Positions 1 to 9,729 of a DNA stretch of 64,000 bases are shown piece by piece. Position 1 is the stretch's first letter, and each line of letters begins with the position of its first letter. The position numbers and the translations under genes were made by a program. Under the pieces are notes generated by a model. It had not been told where the DNA came from. It did no database searches and saw only the letters and a list, made by a program, of their open reading frames with translations. This stretch comes from Roseiarcus sp963820775. GTDB taxonomy: Bacteria; Pseudomonadota; Alphaproteobacteria; Rhizobiales; Beijerinckiaceae. The stretch spans positions 1 through 64,000 of the forward strand of contig CAWGBF010000014.1 of NCBI GenBank assembly GCA_963820775.1. Reading direction: 5' to 3'.

Positions 1-640
1 CCACCATCGCGCTGCTTGATAGTCTCCAGAAACGTGGACCGCTTCGACCTGGTCGGGCATTCGATGGGCGGGATGCTCGCGGTCAGATTGGCGCGCGCTT
101 ACGGGCCGCGCATCGATCGCCTTGTCCTCTACTCGCCAATTGGCTTGGAAGACGTGACCGCTTCTACGCGCCGCCGGTGACCGACGAAACGCTTGCGAAC
201 AACGAACGCGCGTTGACCGCGGACGGCTATCGCAAACAATTGATGACCAACTATGCGCTGAGCCTGCCGTCGAGCGCGATCGAGCCATTCGTCCAGCTGC
301 GCGAAGAGATCAAGGAGAGCGGGGAAGTCCACGCTGGCTCAAGCGTTCGTCGCTTCCTATCAGATGATCTATTCCCAGGACACCGGTGGCGCACGAGATT
401 CCGCTCATCGATCGGCCGACCCTGTTCATCATGGGCGCCAACGACCACAACGCGCCGGGGCGTCCGTTCGCGCCGCCGGAATTGCGGGCGAAGATGGGCA
501 AGAACGTCGATCTCGCGCAAACGCTGGCGGCCCGCATGGCCAACGCCAACGTGAGAGTTTTCGATGGCGTCGGCCATCTCGGGCATCTCGAGGCGACACA
601 GCTGTTCAATCAGACGGTCCTAGGCTTTATCGACCATTAG
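1..640 (+). pseudogene. alpha/beta hydrolase, multiply frameshifted and cut by the window edge
   Basis: The translation shows the nucleophile elbow GHSMGG near base 57, then LARAYGPRIDRLVLYSP. The reading frame then changes at about 165-180, 330-345 and 385. The last segment, ending at the TAG at 638-640, carries PTLFIMGANDH and VGHLGHLEA, which match the acid and histidine regions of alpha/beta hydrolases. All pieces follow the family order, so this was one gene. The N-terminus lies outside the window. At least three indels in 600 bases make it a pseudogene or a badly sequenced contig end. The substrate cannot be told. Confidence 0.75.
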
Positions 641-959
641 CGCTTTTCTTCGAGCGAAAATGGCTGGAAGAGCAGCGAATGATCTGGATTTCGGCGCGCC
701 GCGCTCGGCGTCGGCTTGAACCATCAGCTAAGGAGGTACTCGCTGGCCGGCCGGCGCGCACGCTCCGCGCCGCGGCGATAAACACGCGGCGCGAGGCGAT
801 CATCTCTGCTTGAAATTTCAACGCACAACTTCTTTTCAGAGCAGCGCTTCCTTGATACCGCTTGTGTGATCAGCGCGGTCTCTCGGCGTCCGACGTTGTT
901 GGTAAGCGCGGGACGACCGCGTGGGCCCGAGCGATGCAAGCGGTCTGGGGAGCGACGAC
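641..959. other. intergenic stretch without a recognisable gene
   Basis: No convincing coding frame, RNA gene or repeat was seen here. The right end holds the ribosome-binding site of the next gene (GGGGAG at 947-952). Confidence 0.5.
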
Positions 960-2234
960 ATGACCGATGTTAAGCAAATGTCGTCAGCGCAGCTGCCGCC
1001 AGGCGGGCACTGGCGTAACTGGGTTGGCAACCAATCGTTCATCGCACGGTGCAAGGCGGAGCCTGGTTCGGAAGACGAGTTGGCTGCTCTCGTGCGCGAG
1101 GCCTTGAAGGAAAATCTCCCCATCCGCGTGGCCGGCTCCGGCCATTCCTTCACACCCGTGGTGGTTACCAGCGGCCTGCTGCTGAGCTTGAAGAACATGC
1201 AGGGGCTCGTCAGCGCCGACCTCGATCGCAAGCGCGTCGTCGTGCGCGCAGGCGCCAGGATCGGCGATATCGGCCGCGATCTGAAACGGATCGGCCTGTC
1301 GCTTGCCAATCAAGGCGATATCGACACCCAGGCGATCGCCGGCGCCCTCTCGACCGGCACACACGGCACCGGAATCGGGCTTGGCTGTCTGTCGTCCCAG
1401 GCGGTCGGCATGCGGCTGGTTCAGCCCGACGGATCGATCTTTGAAGTCGACGGCGACCGGGACACCGAAACGATGGCCGCTGCGCAGGTTTCCATCGGCA
1501 TGCTTGGCGTAATTTCGACAATCACACTGCAAGCTATCTCCGCATACAACCTCAAGGAGACGCTCTGGCGCGAGGATTTCGATTCCTGCATGGAGAGGCA
1601 CGACGACCTGGCGAGGAATAACCGCCATTTCAGTTTCTTCTGGTGTCCGGTCGCCGAGTTCCGACACCTCTACTGCCTGCCCGATGTCGCCTCTGTCTCA
1701 AGGGTCAAGCGCGAGCACGACGTTTGCGAGATGAAGGTGATGAACGCCACCGACGAACCAGCATACTCGAACGAGAGGACTTTCGAGCGGGTCGCCTATA
1801 GTTCGGAAATCTATCCGATTGAATACATCCCGAACTTCCACGAACTCGAATACGCCGTACCGATTGAAAACGGCAAGGAGGTCTTGCTGCAAATCCATGA
1901 GTTGATGCTAACCAAGCACACGAATTGCATCTATCCGGTTGAATATCGCTTCGTCGCTGGCGATTTGGGGATGCTGAGCCCTTATGACCAGCGCGCCAGC
2001 GTGACGATTTCCGTCTCTGGCGGCCCGGGCATCGACTATTGGAGCTATCTCCTCGATGTCGACGCGATCCTCAGGCAATACGGCGCGCGGCCGCATTGGG
2101 GCAAGCTGCACTTCAATCGCGCGGAAGACATGCCGTTGCTCTATCCGCGCTTTCATGACTTCCAAGCAATCCGCCGCAAAATGGACCCGGCAGGCTGCTT
2201 CCTGAACGATCACTTGAGAAATCTGTTCGGATGA
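960..2234 (+). CDS. FAD-linked oxidase of the aldonolactone oxidase family
   Basis: A 424-residue flavoprotein oxidase related to D-arabinono-1,4-lactone and L-gulono-lactone oxidases. Residues about 20-190 form the PCMH-type FAD domain. It contains AGSGHS (58-63), whose histidine is the flavin-attachment position in aldonolactone oxidases, and STGTHGTG further on. The C-terminal ALO domain ends with the typical RPHWGKLH and the MDPAGCFLN tail. I chose ATG 960 over the upstream in-frame ATG at 921 because GGGGAG lies 7 bases before it. The natural substrate (aldonolactone, alditol or another sugar acid) is not determined. It stands alone on this strand, 187 bases before the next gene. Confidence 0.85.
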   Translation: MTDVKQMSSAQLPPGGHWRNWVGNQSFIARCKAEPGSEDELAALVREALKENLPIRVAGSGHSFTPVVVTSGLLLSLKNMQGLVSADLDRKRVVVRAGARIGDIGRDLKRIGLSLANQGDIDTQAIAGALSTGTHGTGIGLGCLSSQAVGMRLVQPDGSIFEVDGDRDTETMAAAQVSIGMLGVISTITLQAISAYNLKETLWREDFDSCMERHDDLARNNRHFSFFWCPVAEFRHLYCLPDVASVSRVKREHDVCEMKVMNATDEPAYSNERTFERVAYSSEIYPIEYIPNFHELEYAVPIENGKEVLLQIHELMLTKHTNCIYPVEYRFVAGDLGMLSPYDQRASVTISVSGGPGIDYWSYLLDVDAILRQYGARPHWGKLHFNRAEDMPLLYPRFHDFQAIRRKMDPAGCFLNDHLRNLFG

Positions 2235-2421
2235 CGAACGGGTCGTCAGTGCAACGTCTCGATCAAGGGGTTGGACTACAATAAATTCCATACCGGCCGC
2301 TTGGGCGCCCAGGCCGTGGTCGAGCTTCACTGTTTTCCTCATGAATTGCCCCCTCCGCGAGGCGAGATTCGAAGTCGAAATTGCCTATATTTATAGGCGT
2401 TGAGAGCGCCGCCGGGGCAAT

Positions 2422-3327
2422 ATGCAAATCGAAGGTGACGATTGGGCAATCGTGATCCACGTCGAAGGCGAGGATCCGGCGCCGTGGCTCAAGGCGTTCC
2501 GGTCCGCCTTTCCTCATCGGCGAGCGTTTCGAAGCGATGAGGTTGACGCGCGGGCAATGCGCGAGGTCGCTGTCGCGATCGTATGGGCGCCGCCGTCCGG
2601 TTTCTTGGGACAATTTCCGAATTTGAGGCAGATTGTCTCAATCGGCGCAGGAACGGATCATCTCAGCAGTGATCCCTCGCGTCCTTTGAACGTTCCAGTC
2701 CTCCCCCGTCGGGAACCGGCATCGACTCGCACGATGGCCGAATTCGTCTTGATGCAGGTGCTCTTGCATCACCGGCGCATCGCCGACAGCGTAATTCGCG
2801 GGCCAGCCAGGCGCTGGGCGCCGGAGCCGAGAGGCCCGGTGGCGAGTTGCCACATCTCGATTCTTGGCTTTGGGCCGATGGGACAAGCGGCGGCGGAACT
2901 GCTCCATGAGTTCGGTTGCAAGGTCGCCGCGTGGTCCCGAACCCCCAAGTCAAGCGCGATCGTCGATGTCCAATCGGGCTGGAGCAAACTGGACTCGATG
3001 TTTCTAGAACCCGACCTTCTCATCAACATGCTCCCTTCCACGGAGGAGACACGGGGGCTTATCGATGAGCGACGCCTTCGCCTTTTGCCGCGCGGCGCAG
3101 GGTTCATAAACGTCGGGCGCGGCGATGCGGTTGAACAATCAGCTCTGCTGCGCCTCCTTGACGCCGGCCATCTGTCGCTCGCATCGCTGGATGTTTTGCC
3201 GGTCGAGCCTCCCGCCGCGGACGACCCGATCTGGACCCATCCGCGCGTCATCCTGACCCCTCATGTCGCAAGCTCGCCTGTCCCCGCAGAGTTCGCGGCC
3301 TGGGTCGCGACGCAGATCTCGCTGTGA
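2422..3327 (+). CDS. D-2-hydroxyacid dehydrogenase, GhrA-like (glyoxylate/hydroxypyruvate reductase type)
   Basis: A 301-residue NAD(P)-dependent D-isomer-specific 2-hydroxyacid dehydrogenase. The Rossmann motif is GFGPMG around residue 153. The catalytic triad of the family is visible: arginine in INVGRGD, glutamate in DVLPVEPP and histidine in LTPHVASS. Length and the short N-terminal domain fit the GhrA subgroup, which reduces glyoxylate or hydroxypyruvate. The ribosome-binding site is weak. Upstream, 2235-2421 shows no gene on this strand. The gene ends just before an inverted repeat that flanks dead insertion sequences. Confidence 0.85.
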   Translation: MQIEGDDWAIVIHVEGEDPAPWLKAFRSAFPHRRAFRSDEVDARAMREVAVAIVWAPPSGFLGQFPNLRQIVSIGAGTDHLSSDPSRPLNVPVLPRREPASTRTMAEFVLMQVLLHHRRIADSVIRGPARRWAPEPRGPVASCHISILGFGPMGQAAAELLHEFGCKVAAWSRTPKSSAIVDVQSGWSKLDSMFLEPDLLINMLPSTEETRGLIDERRLRLLPRGAGFINVGRGDAVEQSALLRLLDAGHLSLASLDVLPVEPPAADDPIWTHPRVILTPHVASSPVPAEFAAWVATQISL

Positions 3328-3350
3328 AGCCTTCGAGACGAGACGCGAAG

Positions 3351-3455
3351 GGCCCTACGGAATTCGCCTGACCGATTTCCCTTCCCAGTGATCGCGAGCC
3401 GGCGCCCATTCTGGAGCCGGTTTTGAGCGATTCCAATGGGTTATGGCGCCATTTC
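3351..3455 (+). repeat. left arm of a ~105-bp imperfect inverted repeat
   Basis: This stretch matches the reverse complement of 6335-6443 over about 105 bases with roughly 75-80% identity by eye. Shared blocks include TACGGA.TTCGCCTG, GAGCGATT.CAATGG and GGCGCCATTT. The two copies face each other across the dead IS66/IS110 copies. This looks like a dispersed intergenic repeat rather than a terminal repeat of either IS family. Confidence 0.7.
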
Positions 3456-3517
3456 CGAGGTAATTGCTCACCCTGGGGGGATTTGACGGGGGAATTGGGT
3501 TTTGATTTAAGCTGTGG

Positions 3518-4730
3518 ATGGATCGCGCGGCGTTTGATTCGCTGGATCGGGAAGGACTGATCGGCGCGGCGTTGGCGCAGGCGGAGGCGATCGAGCGGCT
3601 GAGCGCCTTGGTCGCCCAATTGCAGGCCAAGCTTGATCGTCCGCCCGAGACGCCGGATAATTCGAGCCTTCCGCCGAGCCGGGGCCAGAAGACGGCGACC
3701 GAGTTCGTCAAGAACCGTCGCAAGAAGAAGCCGCATCCGGGCGCGCATCGGCCGCTGCATCCCAACCCGGAGCGCGCCATCCTGGCGAGCGTGCGGGCAT
3801 TGCGGCGCCGACGTCTGGCAGAGCCCGCAAGAACCTTGCGAGATCTATGGCCGGATCGAGATTCCCCCGATTGCGCCCGAGGTCACGCAGGTGAGGCGGC
3901 ACGCAGGCGTCTGCCCCCGTTGCGCAGGACGGTTCAAGGCCGAGGCTCCATCGGGCCTTGAGCCCGGCTCGCCGTTCGGCCCCAACCTGCGCGCCTTCGT
4001 CCTCTATCTGCGCTTCACCCAAGGGATCGGCTTCGAGCGGCTGTCGCGCCTGATGGGCGACGTGTTCGGCCTTCCCACCAGCGAAGGCGCGCTGGTCAAC
4101 ATTCTCCTGGGCGCGCGCCAGCGCTTCGCCGCGGCCAGCGCCGCCATCCGCGCCCGGCTGTTGTCGGGCGGGGTGATCTGTTCCGACGAAACTGGCTTAC
4201 GGGTTGGCAAACGAAGTTGGCGGCTGTGGGTTTTCCACCATGGCCAGAACGCCTGTTTCCTCACTCATCCCCGACGCTCCAAGGAGGCGGTCGGGGCGTT
4301 CCTTGGCGAGGTTCGTCCGGACGTCTGGGTCTCCGATCGCTACGGCGCCCAGGCCGGCTGAGCGAAGAAGGACCAGCAGGTCTGCCCCATCTCCTGCGCG
4401 ACACGCAATAGGTGATTGACGAGGGCGACGGCGGCTTCGCCCCGGCGCTGCGCCACTTTCTCGCTCTGGCCTGCGATGAGGCGGCGCGGCGCGACAGATT
4501 GAACGACGTCACGCTTAAACGGCACAGACGACGCCTGAAAGCCGAGTTCGACCGGATCATCGCCCTGACCCCCGTCCATCCCGCCGCCGTCAAATGGAAA
4601 AGCACGATCGAAAAGCTTCGCCCAAATCTCTTCGCCTTCATGTCCAATCGCGCCGTCCCGCCAACCCGCCCGCCGACGCTCTACCGGCCCTCTCCAGGCC
4701 ATCCGCGACGTCATCGCCCCTCCCTAAAAA
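3518..4730 (+). pseudogene. IS66-family transposase (TnpC type), degenerate
   Basis: The N-terminal coiled coil and the TPDNSSLPPSRGQK motif (frame starting at 3518) continue after a frame change near 3780 into the zinc-finger part (ACGHCGADVW, VCPRCAGRF). The core follows: FTQGIGFERLSRLMGDVFGL, then ICSDETGLRVGK, which holds a DDE aspartate, and VSDRYGAQ. A stop replaces tryptophan at about 4359. A small deletion near 4385 and another stop at 4408 follow. The last recognisable piece (FMSNRAVPPT, AIRDVIA) is shortened and abuts the IS110 remnant. Inactive. Confidence 0.85.
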
Positions 4731-4779
4731 GAAACTGGGCTGTGGGGCGTTGATGGTCCATGGGTTTTGGTTGAGCGCG

Positions 4780-6061
4780 TCATGCGGCTTGTGGGGTTGG
4801 TTGGACGGTGACTTCGTAGCCGAGCTTGGCGATTTGGCGGACGAGGCGCCCGACTTTCGCTTCGGGGGATTCGGCGGTCGAAATAGTCGGCGCCGAGGTC
4901 TTGGTGGACGGTCCCGTTGCTGAGCATGTGATAGATCGCGGTGAGGATCGAGGCGGCCACGGCGCAGATCGCCTTTTGCGGGCCGCGTCTGGCTCTGCAG
5001 GCGCAAGAACTGCGCCTTGTAGTAGCTGGTTTTGGCGTTCTTGGCCGCCCAGGCGCACTGGATCAGCGCGGTCTTCAACCACGGGGCGCCCTTGCGCAGT
5101 CGGGTGCGTTTGCGCTTGCCGGCGCTCTCGTTCTGACTGGGACAGAGGCCCGTCCAGGCGATCAAATGGCCGGCCGTTTCAAAGCGGGTCATGTCCGCGC
5201 CGATCTCCGAAAGGACGCTCACGGCCGACAGCCGGTTGACCCCAGGGATCGAGTCGAGCGAGGTCGATCAGGTCGGAAAATCGGGCCTTATCGGCCGGTC
5301 CCTGCCGCATCCAGGCGCGCCACCCGAGCGTCGACTTCGCGATCGATGATCCGGATCGAAGCGTCGAGCGCGTCCCATTGCCCGAGATGGAGCTTGAGCA
5401 GAAAGCGGTGGTGCTCGGTCAGTCGCCCGTGCAGCGCGTCATAGAGTTGCTTCGGCGTGGCCTTGACGCTGCGATGGGCGAGGGCGGCCAGTTTGCGCGG
5501 ATCGCGCTCGCCTGCGATCATCGCCTCGATCATGCGCCGTCCGCTCGCGCCCATGATGTCGCTGATCACCGAATCCAGACGAATGTTGGCCTCGGTCAGC
5601 GTCTTCTGGATGCGTTGAACGTGCCGCGTCTGCTCGCGCGTCAGCTGCTTGCGGGTTCGCATCAGCGTGCGCAGTTCATGCAGCTCCTCGTCGGGGACGA
5701 AGCTCGCCTTGATCAGACCGTGCGCGGGCCGAGGTCGGCGATCCACATTCGCGTCGTTCATGTCGGTCTTGCGGCCCGGGACCGCCTTGATGTGCGCGGC
5801 GTTGGCGAGGATGAGCTCGAAGTCGCCGTCGCTCAGGATCTTCCACACCGGCAGCCAATAGACCCCGGTCGCCTCCATCGCCGCCACCGAGCACCGGCTC
5901 GAGCTCAACCATTCGAGCAAGACCAGGAGACCGTCAGTCGTCGTCTCGTATGTCCGACATTCTCGCGTCGCCTTGCGCCCCGACATCGTGCGCACGCAGG
6001 CGACGACGGTGTCCTTGTGAACGTCCAAGCCCGCGACGCAATCATGGATCACGTCCATCGC
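4780..6061 (-). pseudogene. IS110-family transposase, degenerate
   Basis: The protein starts MDVIHDCVAGLDVHKDTVVA (ATG at 6061) and carries the IS110 DEDD-type motifs DVHKDT, AMEATGVYW and KTDMNDA. Two compensating indels garble about seven codons after KTDMNDA, near 5740-5760. The frame changes again near 5230-5290. The C-terminal Transposase_20 part (LIAWTGLCPSQNESAGKRK) and a final segment (DLGADYFDRR, then IAKLGYEV) lie in different frames and end at 4780. It faces the IS66 remnant and probably inserted into that element's 3' end. Inactive. Confidence 0.85.
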
Positions 6062-6514
6062 AACCTCCTTGGGCAAACGCCGCCGGCAAGGACGCTTCCA
6101 AATCGGAAATCCTAAAAAACAGGCTTCGGAGCGGCGCCGCTCCTTGCGCAAGTCGAGGTCATCAAAGCGTCCCGGGTCCAACTCGCAAACGAGCTTCATG
6201 CATCACTGAGAGACCAACCTCTTGCCGTCGGCGTCAAACTGGTACCGCGAAATTCCGGCCGAAAAACGGCCGTTTCATTCAGCGAGGTCGGCCAAAGGCC
6301 GATGCCCAACTCGCAGGAAAACCCCTCCCCGCCCGGTGTGCAAAATGGCGCCGCAAGCCATTGAAATCGCTTAAAACGGACTCACAAATGGCGCCCGCTG
6401 GCTTGCGATCGAGGGCAAGGAGAATCGACCAGGCGAACTCCGTATGAGGCCCGCATATTGAGCGTTATGCGGTGACGGCTCTCATGGCGACGCGCTGAGG
6501 CGGGCGCAGACGCG
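6062..6514. other. intergenic stretch holding the right repeat arm
   Basis: Apart from the ~105-bp repeat arm at 6335-6443, no gene was recognised. The 5' flank of the IS110 gene (6062-6200) is probably part of that element, but no element end could be fixed. Confidence 0.5.
6335..6443 (-). repeat. right arm of the ~105-bp imperfect inverted repeat
   Basis: Reverse complement partner of 3351-3455 (about 75-80% identity by eye). The right copy carries a three-base insertion around the GGGCGCCATTTG block. Together the arms enclose about 2.9 kb of dead transposase genes. Confidence 0.7.
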
Positions 6515-6930
6515 TTAAATTCCGCCTTGCCTCTGCCCGGCGCGGACGGGGCGAGGCCTGCCATCCTCGTCGATGGCGACAAAGGTGAAAGTTGCGTCGG
6601 TCACTTTCTCGAGGTGATGCGTCCCCCGCCGGCCCGCCCAGGCCTCAATATGGACCTTCATCGAGGTCCGGCCGACCTCGTCGATGGCGGTGTAGACGGA
6701 GAGCACGTCGCCGACCTTGACGGGCCGGATAAACGTCATCGCGTCGATGGCGATCGTGACGACGCGCCCTTCGCATATTCGGCGGAGGCGATGCCGCCGG
6801 CCGCGTCCATTTGGCTGAGGACCCAGCCGCCGAAAATGTCGCCGTTGGCGTTGGTGTCGGCCGGCATGGCGGCGACCCGGATGGTGAGCTCGCCGCGTGG
6901 TTCGACAGGAACCGGCAACGCCTTGTCCAT
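6515..6930 (-). pseudogene. yciA: acyl-CoA thioesterase, YciA family, with one frameshift
   Basis: A hotdog-fold acyl-CoA thioesterase, hydrolysing acyl-CoA to free acid and CoA. The first frame (ATG 6930) reads MPADTNANGDIFGGWVLSQM, the family signature with the catalytic asparagine/aspartate. It continues to AEYAKG. The frame then moves by one base near 6763-6770 and goes on as RVVTIAIDAMTFIRPVKVGD to the stop at 6515. One missing C restores a normal protein of about 138 residues. It is either a recent inactivation or a sequence error. It shares its strand with the hydrolase gene just upstream. Confidence 0.85.
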
Positions 6931-6939
6931 CGGCCCCCA

Positions 6940-8211
6940 TCACTGGTTCAAAGACGTGGCCTGCGCGGCGGTGTCGACCGACTTTTCGTTCCTCGTCGGA
7001 TCAAAGACCTCGCCCGGCGCAGCGACCGCGCCGGTGGCGACGCCGGCGGCGACATTGATCGCGCCGCTGGTGAACGTGCCGAGCGATTCAATCAGACCGC
7101 CCTTGGCGTCGGAGAGCGACTGACCTTCCGCCAGTCGCTGGCCGATCGCGCCAACGACTTCGCCACTGGCGAATTTGCCGTGGTTGGTGAAGTCGTTGGA
7201 GGCCATGCCGGTGAGATCAATGACCTGCACCCTGCCTTGCTCCAGGATCGAACGGTAAGGCTCCTTGTTCGGGTCGAGCGAGCCCAGCCTCGTCGAGTCT
7301 CGGGCGAGAAAACTTGATAGCCCAAGGGCCCGATCGTCTCGCGAAATAAACAGGGTGAATTGCGCCGGCCGCGGCCCGGCGTCGATTTCGGCGATCTGGC
7401 GCTTGAAGACGTCGACGTCGATGTCAGGCGAAGCCAGCATCACATCGCGGATCTTGGGCGACAATCCGCGATCCCGGATCGCCATCTGCCTCAGCGATTC
7501 GATAGCCAGGTAACCGCCCATAGAGTGGGCGAGGATGGATATCGAGTTGACGTTCGGGTCTTTGACCAGGGCCTGCAGCAGCGCCTCCAACGCGTCGCGC
7601 GAATACACCGCACTGTCCCGATCACGGACGTAGTCGGTCACATTGCCGCCTGAAGGCCAGGTGAACAGCACCGGAGCGACATTGACGCGCGCGTCGTGAA
7701 CAATCTGCGCGAAGCGATAGACGGCTTCCTCGAAACGGGTGTTGAACCCGTGGACGAAAATGAGAACCCGCCGGCCCGGCGTGCGCCTGACGCGTTGGTC
7801 GAAACTGGCCTTGGCCTGAGCGAGGTCCATGCGATCAGCGCGCAGAATGGTGAAATCACGCTCTGGATTGGCCGGCAGGGAGGACGGGAGCGTGACGTCC
7901 CCTGGCTGGCGCGCGCTGGCCGGAGGGATCGACACGACGATATCGGCGAAATCCAGCCCCCGTCCCCTGGATCCTCCGAACATGACGCCTGGCGGCTCAA
8001 GCACGGGCGCGCGGGTCGTCGCCACAAGGAGGTCGACCTGGGTCGCGTCAGGCGCGCTCGCTCCAACGACGAGCGTGCCGTAGGGACGGCTTGTGCAACC
8101 CGCGGCGATCGCCGACAATGCGATCAAACAGATGATGCCGACTTGAGATCGCGCCGCCGCTCCTCTCAGCGGCGCGCGTAGCCAACGCCACAAGCGCGCC
8201 CCCAGCCCCAT
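6940..8211 (-). CDS. lipoprotein alpha/beta hydrolase, DUF900 family
   Basis: About 423 residues. The start chosen is ATG 8211, giving MGLGARLWRW, a hydrophobic stretch and a lipobox-like AAGC, so the mature protein is probably anchored in a membrane at that cysteine. The DUF900 hydrolase core follows: VLIFVHGFNT (oxyanion region), FTWPSGG, the nucleophile elbow ILAHSMGG and ASPDIDVDVF. The family is esterase-like with unknown substrate. An upstream in-frame ATG at 8280 would overlap the neighbouring gene by 53 bases and delays the signal peptide, so I prefer 8211. It follows the DUF937 gene closely on the same strand. Confidence 0.8.
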   Translation of the reverse strand: MGLGARLWRWLRAPLRGAAARSQVGIICLIALSAIAAGCTSRPYGTLVVGASAPDATQVDLLVATTRAPVLEPPGVMFGGSRGRGLDFADIVVSIPPASARQPGDVTLPSSLPANPERDFTILRADRMDLAQAKASFDQRVRRTPGRRVLIFVHGFNTRFEEAVYRFAQIVHDARVNVAPVLFTWPSGGNVTDYVRDRDSAVYSRDALEALLQALVKDPNVNSISILAHSMGGYLAIESLRQMAIRDRGLSPKIRDVMLASPDIDVDVFKRQIAEIDAGPRPAQFTLFISRDDRALGLSSFLARDSTRLGSLDPNKEPYRSILEQGRVQVIDLTGMASNDFTNHGKFASGEVVGAIGQRLAEGQSLSDAKGGLIESLGTFTSGAINVAAGVATGAVAAPGEVFDPTRNEKSVDTAAQATSLNQ

Positions 8212-8227
8212 GTCGCGAACGCGGTCT

Positions 8228-9112
8228 TCAGTCGTGCATCGGGCGGGCCGGCGAAGGCGCCGCCAGGAGCGCGTATTCAATTGGAGCCAGTTGCCCGGTT
8301 TTCGCCGGCTCCGCTGGCTTTTGATTGTGGGTCATGTACCACCAGATCGCCAGCAGCACGACAATGACGATCAGAATGATCGCCCACATCGGGAAGCCGC
8401 TCGAGCTCGACGCCGCAGCAGCCGGAACCCTCGCCGCGGCGGCTTGGGCGCTCTTCGCAGCGGATTCAGCGCTGCGCGCGGCGGAACTGGCTGCCGAACT
8501 TGCGGCGGTGGCGGCGCTCGAAACGGTCGCGGTCGCAGTCTGGGTCGCAGCCGCGGCTGCGCCGCCGAGGCCTGCCAGCAGCCCAGAGGCTCCAAGCAAT
8601 TTCGAGACTTCAGGCGGAAGCGCGGCGGAGATGGCGCCCTTCTGACTGTTCAGCATCGAAAGAATTGCCGAAGGATCCGACCAGTTTGACGGGTCCTGCT
8701 GACCGATGGTGCCGACCGCCGCATGCATCACCGTGCCGAGCAGCGTCTGCGTCGCGGGCTGCGGAGCGCCGGAGAATTGGCTGAGCGCGCCCGTCAGGCT
8801 GGAGAGGCCGCCACCGCCGAGAAGATTGCTCAGAAGCGCGCCGCCTTCGTTCAGGAACCGTGTGTTGCCGCCGGTGACTGCGCCGCTCAGCTTCGTCAAG
8901 ATATCCGGATCCGATATGGAGACCGCGTCGGACACCTTCTGCGCGCCTCCGGGCGCAGCAGCCGCCGTGCCGAGCGAGGCGAGAATTGCGGGAACTGCTG
9001 CGGCCACAAGCTTCTGCGCCACCGCTTCATCGATGCCGAGCGCCCGCGCCAGGCCGCCGACCAATTGTGGCGTAAGGAACTGGGACACGAGACTAACAAG
9101 ATTGATCGCCAT
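8228..9112 (-). CDS. DUF937 protein with C-terminal membrane anchor
   Basis: 294 residues. The first ~170 residues are a DUF937 domain (MAINLVSLVSQFLTPQLVGG, then glycine-rich LLGGGGLSSL), a domain of unknown function. A long Ala/Ser-rich, low-complexity linker follows (about 180-235). Next is one transmembrane helix (MWAIILIVIVVLLAIWWYM, about 243-262) and a short tail. This architecture suggests an exported or periplasm-facing domain, but the orientation is unproven. It ends 17 bases before the lipoprotein hydrolase start, so the two may be co-transcribed. Confidence 0.75.
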   Translation of the reverse strand: MAINLVSLVSQFLTPQLVGGLARALGIDEAVAQKLVAAAVPAILASLGTAAAAPGGAQKVSDAVSISDPDILTKLSGAVTGGNTRFLNEGGALLSNLLGGGGLSSLTGALSQFSGAPQPATQTLLGTVMHAAVGTIGQQDPSNWSDPSAILSMLNSQKGAISAALPPEVSKLLGASGLLAGLGGAAAAATQTATATVSSAATAASSAASSAARSAESAAKSAQAAAARVPAAAASSSSGFPMWAIILIVIVVLLAIWWYMTHNQKPAEPAKTGQLAPIEYALLAAPSPARPMHD

Positions 9113-9262
9113 TGCAGCTTCCCCGCACCAATAAAGGTGAACGACGGGGAGCTTTTAACAGACTTTTCTAAGCTTGGCGCGCCCTGGGCCATCGAAAAAT
9201 GAGTTGCGGGCGGGGTCAGCCCGCCGTCATCTAAGGAGATCCAGCTTCAGCGAGAAGGAGCG

Positions 9263-9721
9263 TTACGAGTCTCTTGCGCGCCGGGCGATCAGCACAGCGC
9301 TGGAAAAGACCAAGACCTCCTGCCCGTGTTGGTTGACGCCGCGAAATGTGTTGGTGACGAGACCCCATTTCGGCTTGGAGGTCTCGCGCTTCGACACCGT
9401 CTCCATCGAATAGGAAACGATATCGCCCTCATGCACTGGGTACGGCCAGCGCATGCCTTTGAAGCCGGGCGAGACGCCAAGCTGCGGCAGGGTCTCGCCG
9501 CGCTCGGCCATCGCGGCGCGCAAGGCGCCGCGCGTGTCCACCAGTCGGCGCATCCCCGCGGCGGCCACATGCAGCCCCGATGCGGCAAGCGGCGTTCCCC
9601 CCGCAACTTGCGTCACGATGCGCGGATCGAACAGCCGCCCATAATCCAGGATCACTTCGCGCGAAAACGCCGCCTGGCCGAGGTCGAGCGAGTGACCGAT
9701 GCGAATGTCCTCGTAGAACAT
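9263..9721 (-). CDS. MaoC-like hotdog dehydratase (first of a pair)
   Basis: 152 residues with the MaoC/hotdog pattern: an N-terminal FYEDIRIGHSLDLG, a central helix segment LAASGLHVAAAGMR and GMRWPYPVHEGDIV. The usual catalytic D..H motif is weak: FDPRIV stands where FDPQPFH is expected. It may therefore be the non-catalytic partner of the next gene. The family hydrates or dehydrates acyl-CoA thioesters. It lies 8 bases after the second MaoC gene and downstream of ychF in one direction. Confidence 0.75.
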   Translation of the reverse strand: MFYEDIRIGHSLDLGQAAFSREVILDYGRLFDPRIVTQVAGGTPLAASGLHVAAAGMRRLVDTRGALRAAMAERGETLPQLGVSPGFKGMRWPYPVHEGDIVSYSMETVSKRETSKPKWGLVTNTFRGVNQHGQEVLVFSSAVLIARRARDS

Positions 9722-9729
9722 GACGTCGA

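Noticed and set aside
1908..2342. Minus-strand frame with a plausible start (MRKTVKLDHGLG) beyond the oxidase end
   Set aside because: Only the first ~25 residues lie outside the oxidase gene. The rest is its antisense and no family is seen, so it is at best a decayed gene start.
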